DNA of 64,000 nt, from the NCBI GenBank assembly GCA_027627225.1, contig JAPFQT010000393.1:62001-126000 (forward strand). Reading direction: 5' to 3'. The translations under genes were made by a program, and so were the position numbers. This DNA is from Congeria kusceri (taxonomy: Eukaryota; Mollusca; Bivalvia; Myida; Dreissenidae). Below, piece after piece: positions 56,921 to 64,000 of this stretch. The stretch's first letter is position 1, and each line of letters begins with the position of its first letter. Below the pieces are notes generated by a model. That model worked only from the letters and a program-made list of their open reading frames with translations. It did no database searches and had not been told where the DNA came from.

Positions 56921-57748
56921 CTTACTTTTACATGTATCAGACATTTGTATAATAACAAATATGGTTATCTTAAAATGACCTTATGTATTTATATTGAAAC
57001 TGATGTGTTGTGTAATGTATTATGTTTCAAATGTATGTATTGTATATTGTGTTATGTTTGAAAACACAATTGTGGTTTAGGATCTACAATATGTTTGTAT
57101 AAACAATATTTTTATCTTAAAATGACAGTGTATTTTTGGACATTGTAAATTATATTCTACCGTCTGTGTCTTACATAATTGCTATTGCATTTTACAAAAA
57201 ATAACTTAACGAGTTAACATATACTGTATGCCAAACGACAAAAACTATTTTTGTTTGGAAGTTAATGTTTGTACATAAATATACATGTACATGACACTTG
57301 CTATTTTTAGACTGACTGTCATTTCTACATACATGTTAGAAATTTATTTGTTCAATTACTTGAAAACGTGACACTGTATTGTTGTATAAATACTTGTGTT
57401 TGAACCATTAAAAATTAAGAATAGCTGAGAATTTTTGCAGTGATTTGACAGCTTTAAAGATGGACCTTTGCTTATATATTAGTGTTGTTAATTTCTGCGT
57501 TTTCATTGTGATCGTGAATTTAGTGAAAACTTTACGACTAAAATATTACCCGGTATTAGCTATATGATTCATATTAATATATTATATTCATTGTATATTG
57601 CCTTTTCTCATGTTCATGCATGTTTGTACATTTCTTTTCCTATGAATTTTCTGTTCTATATAAACGATGTATGTTTATCTTATATAAATTATTTACGTAA
57701 TATGCATTGTTGACGTCATTATGTGGTTATTGTTCTATTGTTATTTTT
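56921..57748. other. 3' flank of the TRIM-like gene
   Basis: AT-rich; the 3' UTR presumably lies here. ATTAAA at about 57408 is a possible poly(A) signal. No further gene seen. Confidence 0.35.
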
Positions 57749-59704
57749 AGCTCACCTGAGCACAACGTGCTCATGGTGGGCTTTTGTGATTGCCTTTTGT
57801 TTGTCATGCGTCGTTCGTCGTGCGTCGTCAACATTTACCTAGAGGCCACATTTATTGGCCAATCTTCATGAAACTTGCCGAGAACATTTGTCCCAATGAT
57901 ATCGTAGCCAAGGTTCGGACTGGGTCATGTGGGGTCAGAAACTAGGTCACTAGGTCAAATTGAAGAAAAAGTTTGTGAACACATATTTTTTGCCTAATGA
58001 ACATGAAACTTGCTCAGAACATTTGTTCTAATGATATCTTGGCCTAGTTCGAAAATGGCTGCGGTCCTTTGAAAAACATGGCCGCCAGGGGGTGTGGCAG
58101 TTTTCCTTATATGGCTATAGAAAAAAGCTTGTGAACACTCTAGAAGTGACATTTTTTAACCAATCTTCGCGAAACTTGCTCAGAATATTCGTTCTTATGA
58201 TGTCTCGGCCGAGTTGGAAAATGGTGCCGCTCCATTGAAAAACATGGCTGCCAGGGGGCGGGCAGTTTTCCTTATATGGCTATGGAAAAAGCTTGTGAAC
58301 ACTCTAGAAGTCACATTTTTTGCCCAATCAACATGAAACTTGCTCAGAACATTTGTTCTTATGATATCTCAGCTGAGTTCGAAAATTGTTCCAGTCCGTT
58401 GAAAAACATGGCTGCCACAGGGTGGTGCAGTTTTCCTTATATGGCTATATTGAAAACTTTGACAAGCTTGTGAACACTCTAGAGGCCACATTTATTGCTC
58501 AATCTTCATGAAACTTGCCCAGAACATTTGTCCCAATAATATCTCGAACGAGTTCCAAACTGGGTCATGTGGGGTCAACAATTAAGTCACTAGGTGAAAT
58601 TGAAAAAAAAAGCTTGTGAACACATCTAGAAGTCACATTTTTAGCCCAATGAACATGAAACTTGCTGAGAACATTTGTTCTTATGATATCTAGGCCAAGT
58701 TCTAAAATGGTTCCGCTCCGTTGAAAAACATGGCCGCCAGAGGGCGAGGCAGTTTTCCTAATATGGCTATAGAAAAAGCTTGAGAACGCTCCAAAAGTCA
58801 CATTTTTTGCCCAGTAAACATGAAACTTGCTCAGAACATTTGTTCTTATGATATTTCTGCTGAATTCGAGAATGGTTTTGCTACGTTGAAAATAAACCGC
58901 TGCCAGGGAACGGGGCAGTTTTCCTTATATGGCTATATTGAAAACTTTAAAAAGCTTGTGAACACCCTAGAAGTCATATTTTTTACCCCAATCTTCTTAA
59001 AACTTACTCAGAACATTTGTTTGAATAATATCTCAAACAAGTTTGAAACTGGGTCACCTAGGGTCAAAAACTAGGACACCAGGATGATATCTCAGATAAG
59101 TGTGAAACTGGGTCAGGTGAGGTTAAAAACTAGGTCCCCAGGCCCAATTGAAGAAAAAAGTTTGTGAACACTCTGGAGACCACATTAATAGCCCAATCAT
59201 CATGGAACTTGCTTAGAACATTTGTCCCAATGATATCTCAGATGGGTTCAAAACTGGGTCACGTGGGGTTGAAAACTAGGTCTCGAGGGCAAATTGAAGA
59301 AAAAACTTGTGAACACTAGAAGTCACATTGCCCAATCTTCTTGAAACTTGCTCATAACATTTATTTAAATGTTATCTCGGATGAGTTCGAAACTGGGTCA
59401 TGTGGGGTAAAAAACTAGGTCACCAGGCCAAATTAAAGAAAAAGCTTTTTGAACACTCTAGAGGCCACATTTATAGGCCAATCATCACAGAACTTGCTTA
59501 GAACATTTGTCGCAATGATATCTGCAATAATTTGAAAACAGGAGACATGGGGTAAAAAGCTAGGTCACCAGGTAAAATTGAAAAAAAAGCTTTTGAACAC
59601 TCAAGAGGCCAAATTTTTAGCCTAATCTTCACGAAACTTTCTCAAAACAGTTTAGTTCCTTAGCCCCGCAAGTGAGCGACCTAGGGCCTTGTGTCTCTCT
59701 TGTT
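57749..59704 (+). repeat. Family 1 hairpin-headed element with two unit types
   Basis: The head AGCTCACCTGAGCACAACGT + GCTCATGGTGGGCT folds almost perfectly. The body alternates type A units (about 165 bp, marked by AACATGGCCGCCAGGGGGCG and CAGTTTTCCTTATATGGCTA) and type B units (about 150 bp, marked by CTGGGTCATGTGGGGTCAAA). The tail is CGCAAGTGAGCGACCTAGGG...CTCTTGTT. Frames inside the units (58276-58473, 58820-59074) recur in other copies and are repeat by-products. Confidence 0.85.
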
Positions 59705-60125
59705 AATATTTGTTATCTGTTATCTAACATAAAAACATTTTATCAGACAAGTCACAAACCATATATTCTGAGTGTGAATAAAATTTGGATTATTTCACCT
59801 TTGTCTTTGATGTTATTCATAAACATTGAAAACACATATGTGATTACTGCTATATTGTTCTCTGACAAGGTATTAATATTCAGATAATGATTACATTAAA
59901 GGGACCTGTTCACAGATTGACGAATTGAAAATTGTTCAACTTTTTGTCACTGATTCCAAAAATAAAAGAACAGTGTATACAAAGGAACAAAATAACACTA
60001 TGGACCTAGAAATATACTGTAAAAATGGTTTTAGTTTAAACGATGGAATAAATAGGAATGTTAATGTTAATTTCCTTGAAATTGTTGACAACACGTGGAA
60101 CACTTACATGAAGTAAATGATTCAA

Positions 60126-60198
60126 GTCGAAATGGCCGTGTGGTTAAGGTGATAGCCTTTTAATCCGGAGGTCCCGGGTTCGAACCCCGATGGGACCA
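60126..60198 (+). repeat. tRNA-like sequence with pol III A and B boxes, degenerate
   Basis: TGGCCGTGTGGTTAAGG is a fair A box and GGTTCGAACCCC a perfect B box, about 35 bases apart, followed by a T run after GGGACCA. Over 73 nt a TTT sits near the anticodon position (Lys-like), but the acceptor and anticodon stems do not pair. It is a tRNA pseudogene or the tRNA part of a SINE or composite element rather than a working tRNA gene. Confidence 0.55.
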
Positions 60199-60206
60199 AT
60201 TTTTAA

Positions 60207-63200
60207 GCTCACCTGAGCACAACATGCTCATGGTGAACTTTTGTGATCGCCTTTTGTCAGTAGTGCGTCGTGAATTGTTCGTCGTCAATATTTACCTTGT
60301 GAACACTCTAGAGGCCACATTTATTGGCCAATCTTCATGAAACTTGGTCACAACATTTGTCCCAATGATATCTCGGCCGATTTCTAAACTGGGTCATGTG
60401 GGGTCCAAAACAAATCACTATTTCAAATTAAAGAAAAAGCTTGTGAACACTTTAGAAGTCACATTATTTGCCCAATCAACATGAAACTTGTAGAGAACAT
60501 TTATTCTAAAGATATCTCGGATGAGTTCGAAAATGGTTCCGGTCCATTGAAAAACATGGCCGCCAAGGGGTGGGGCAGTTTTCCTTATATGGCTTTAGAA
60601 AAAGCTTGTGAGCACTCTAGAATTCACATTTTTCGCCCAATCAACATAAAACTTGCTTAGAACCTTTGTTCTTATGATATCTCGGTCAAGTTCAAAAATG
60701 GTTTCGCTCGGTTTAAAAACATGGCCGCCAGGGGGCGGGGCAGTTTTCCTTATATGGCTATAGGACAAGCTTGTGAATACTGTAGAAGTCACATTTTTTG
60801 CCCAATCAACATGAAACTTGCTCAGAACCTTTGTTCTTATGATATCTCGGCTGAGTTTGTAAATGGTTCCGGTCCGTTGAAAAACATGGCTGACAGGGGG
60901 GGGTAAGTTTTCCTTATATGGCTATTGCAAAAGCTTGTGAACACTCTAGAAATCACATTTTTATCCCAATCTTCATGAAACTTGATCAGTTAATTTTTCC
61001 CAATGATAACTTGGCAGAGTTCGAATGTGGGTCATGTGTGGTCAAAAATTAGGTCACTAGGTGAAATTGAATAAAAAGCTTGTTAATGCTCTAGAAGTCA
61101 CATTTTTTGCCCAATCTTCATAACACTTGGTCAGAACATTTGTCCCAATTTGTCTCGGCCGATTTAGAATCTGGGTCATGTGGGGCCCATGGTCACTAGG
61201 TCAAATTGAAGAAAAAGCTTATGAAAACTCGAGGAGACACATTTTTTGCCCAGTCAACATGAATTTTGCTCAGAACATATGTTCTGATGATATCCGAGTT
61301 CCAAAATGGTTCCGCTCCGTTGAAAAACATGGCCCCCAGGGGATGGGGCAGTTTTCTTTATATGGCTATATTGAACACTTTAAAAAGCTTGTGAACACTC
61401 TAGAGGCCATATTTATTGTACAGTCTTCATGAAACTTGCCCAGAACATTTGCTCTAATGATATCTCGGACAAGTTTGAAACTGGGTCATGTGGGGTCAAA
61501 AACTTGGTCACTAGGTCATATTGATTAAAAAGCTTGTGAACACTTTTGAAATCATATTTTTTACCCAATCTTCCTGAAACTCGCTCAGAAAATTTGTTTC
61601 AATAATACCTTGGTTGAGTTCGAAACTGGGTCACGTGGGGCCAAAAAATAGATAACCAGGCCATATTGAAGAAAAAGCTTGTGAACACTCTGGAGGCCAC
61701 ATTTGTAGCCCAATCATCAAGAAACTTGCTCAGAACATTTGTCCCAATGATACCTGAGATGAGTTCAAAACTGGGTCATGTGGGGTCAAAAAGTAGGTCA
61801 ATAGGGCAAATTAAAAAAAGCTTGTAAACACTCAAAAAGTGACATTTTTTGCCCAATATTCTTGAAACTTGCTCAGAACATTTGTTTCAATGATATCTTG
61901 GACGAGTTTGAAACTTGCTCATGTCGGGTCAAACTAGGTCACCAGGACAAATTTAAGAAAAAGGCTTGTGAATACTCTTGATGCCACATTTATAAGCCAA
62001 TCATCATGAAACTTGCTCAGAACATTTGTCCAAATGATATATGAGACACATTCGAAACCAGGTCACAGGGGGTTAAAAGCTAGGTAACTAGGCCAAATTG
62101 AAAAAGAAGCTTGTGAACACTCCCAGAGGCCACATTTTAAGCCAAATCTTCATGAAACTTGCACAGAACAGTAGTTCCGTAGCCCCTCAGGTGAGAAGTT
62201 TTTCTTATATGGCTATAGAAAAAGCTTGTGAACACTGTAGGAGTCACATCTTTTGCCCAATCACCATGAAACTTGCGCAAAACATTTGTTCTTATGATAT
62301 CTCAGCCAGGTTCGAAAATGGTTCCGCTTCATTGCAAAACATGGCCGCCAGGGGGCCGGGCAGTTTTCCTTATATGACTATATTGAAAACTTTAAAAAGC
62401 TTGTGAACACTCAAAAAGCCACATTAATTGCCCACATTTATAAAACTTGCCCAGAACATTTGTTCTAATGATATCTCGGACGAGTTCGAAACTGGGTCAT
62501 GTGGAGTCAAAAACTAGATCACTAGGTCAAATTGAATAAAAAGCTTGTGAACACTCTTGAAGTCATATGGTTTACCCAATTTTCTTGAAACTCGCTCAGA
62601 ACATTTGTTTCAATAATATCTTGGACGTGTTCACTAAGGCAAATTGAAGAAAATGCTTGTGAACACTCGAGAAGTCACAATATTCTTGAAACTTGTTCTA
62701 TGATTTCACGGACGAGTTTGAAACTAGCTCATGTCGGGTCAAAAACTTGGTCGCCATGACAAAAAATTGAAAAAACAGGATATCAAGAACCTATATGTTG
62801 ATTTTTTTCTTGCTTGCTTTGCTCGCATCAAACTTAAATACTCAGATTATTGTTAGGTCAAAGCATACATGTCTCAGTTGCCAATTGATGAGCATTAACA
62901 TGTTTAGCAAATAATTTGTTCATTAAAACGCAAGACTTATCAGGCTAGAATATGATCCCATATTTTCATTTAAATGAAGTATTCTTACCATAAAATTCCT
63001 ATATTTTGTCAAAAAGTCCTATATTTTAGGTGAAAATATTCCTATATTGTTCCTATATTTTGTGTGCAACTTGGTTGACAGCCTGTGTGGGGTCAAAAAC
63101 TAGGTCACCAGGGAAAATTGCGAAAAAAAAAGACTGTGAACACTCTAGAGGCCACATTTTTAGCCAAATCATTATAAAACTTGCTCAGAACACTAGTTCC

Positions 63201-63244
63201 TTCGCCCCTCAGTTGAGCGACCTAGGGCCTTATGGCTCTCTTGT
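60207..63244 (+). repeat. Family 1 hairpin-headed element, longest copy (about 3 kb)
   Basis: The head AGCTCACCTGAGCACAACAT + GCTCATGGTGAACT is followed by roughly 18-20 units of types A and B, and the tail CCCTCAGTTGAGCGACCTAG...CTCTTGTT. An internal tail-like CCCCTCAGGTGAG at about 62190 suggests fusion of two elements. A unique AT-rich stretch at 62770-63080 interrupts the array. Frames in it (61127-61432, 62098-62406) are unit by-products. Confidence 0.8.
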
Positions 63245-63369
63245 TTATCTTCTCTTTCTTTTTTCGAAATACTTTTATTTTTATTATACTTGAGCTTTTT
63301 AATTCTGATGCTTAAATCTGTAAAGTTAAGACATTTAATTTAAAATGCGAAATCTGTGAACAAGTCCCT

Positions 63370-63919
63370 TTAATTACATGCAGTTAAAGTAGCATATACT
63401 AAAAATTAGTTAGCCTGTAAAGTATGAAACAAAAGGTAACTCTCAATTCAAATTTTTAAAATTATTCTAATTATATGAAAAAAAAAAAAATTAGATAGAA
63501 CATGCAAGTTTGACACGACATGTCAGTATTTTCTTATAGCCCTGTGTCCGTCATTATATTATCATAGATTTATTGCGAACTTAAGGTAAATTCAATATTT
63601 TTAATTCCTAAGGATACATAAAAAAGCTGCCATCACTATTTTCCAGACCATTTTTCAAATGTTGTGAATACAGAACATGTGCGTGTGATCATCAATAAGT
63701 GTACTCAAATACACCATCTTTGAACCTGTGAATTGTAATACGCAATTTACTGGTAAACAGTGCAGACAAAACGCAACCATATGACTTAGCGTTATTGGTA
63801 GTGTACTTGTAGATGTGGAATAACATGTTAGCTGTTAAATCATTTTATTTCACGGAGGTCTAGTTTTCGCTGACTTTGCAATCCGATCTTTAAGACCCTA
63901 TGTTTAAATACTGTTCTTT
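63370..63919. other. No gene seen
   Basis: AT-rich; nothing recognised. Confidence 0.45.
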
Positions 63920-64000
63920 GTTGAGCCCGCCTGCCGTCAGCTCGACTTAGTTGTCACAATGGCAGTTTGGTGTATGTGTGTGAATGCGTGCATCCGTCCG
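63920..64000 (+). repeat. Head of another hairpin-headed repeat, cut by the window edge
   Basis: GTTGAGC (63920-63926) and GCTCGAC (63940-63946) form the hairpin, followed by GTGCATCCGTCCG, the same kind of CCGTCCG tract that follows the other heads. Confidence 0.55.

Larger units (their letters stand above)
59900..63369. mobile_element. TTAA-flanked element with 19-bp terminal inverted repeats, carrying a nested repeat
   Basis: The left end AGGGACCTGTTCACAGATT (59900-59918) and the reversed right end AGGGACTTGTTCACAGATT (63351-63369) agree at 18 of 19 positions. TTAA borders both (59896-59899, 63370-63373). The family 1 element at 60207-63244 appears inserted inside, leaving about 430 bp of its own sequence, with no transposase. 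A TTAA target fits the piggyBac group; this is an inference from the ends only. Confidence 0.7.

Noticed and set aside
58276..62406. Several 65-100-codon frames with similar peptides (MKLAQNICSYDIS type)
   Set aside because: They recur with each tandem unit of the family 1 repeat, lack splice sites or domains, and vary in length with unit decay.

Overview
The window is AT-rich eukaryotic DNA with GT-AG introns, very long non-coding stretches and many dispersed and tandem repeats. The repeat types (hairpin-headed elements with internal tandem units, tRNA-derived SINEs, BEL/Pao LTR elements) together with a B-box/NHL TRIM-like gene point to a mollusc, most likely a bivalve. The species cannot be fixed from the sequence alone.

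Layout. The left edge (382-1673) carries the last two coding exons of a gene that starts outside the window. From about 1.7 to 41 kb no convincing gene is seen. That stretch is a patchwork of hairpin-headed repeat elements (1705-3316, 4769-5460, 19961-20655, 30373-31487, 33927-34743, 37014-37876, 38827-39232), minisatellites (33 bp, 76 bp and 48 bp units), a 430-bp trinucleotide tract, SINE copies, terminal-inverted-repeat elements (17533-17923, 27399-27895), two nested insertions whose empty sites can be read (24842-25624 and 30638-31227), and a web of diverged internal duplications linking 13.8, 18, 22-24, 26-30 and 38-40 kb. Two exon-like patches lie at 41867-43075.

The main gene is a TRIM-like protein on the + strand, with exons at 43973-44316, 46723-47029 + 54985-55660, and 56568-56920. 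Its second exon is split by a complete 7,950-bp BEL/Pao retrotransposon (47030-54979). The element has two 981-bp LTRs that I could not tell apart by eye, a 5-bp target duplication (ATCAT), a polypurine tract and one uninterrupted 1,930-codon Gag-protease-RT-RNase H-integrase frame. Taking out the element and one ATCAT copy leaves the host frame open across the junction, giving a 559-residue product. The host gene therefore looks intact apart from a very young insertion. In the sequenced allele its frame would stop 7 codons into the LTR, after 217 native residues, losing the whole beta-propeller.

Downstream (57.7-63.4 kb) are two more hairpin-headed arrays. The second sits, with a tRNA-like sequence, inside a larger element flanked by TTAA and ending in 19-bp inverted repeats (59900-63369). 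The right edge enters the head of another repeat.
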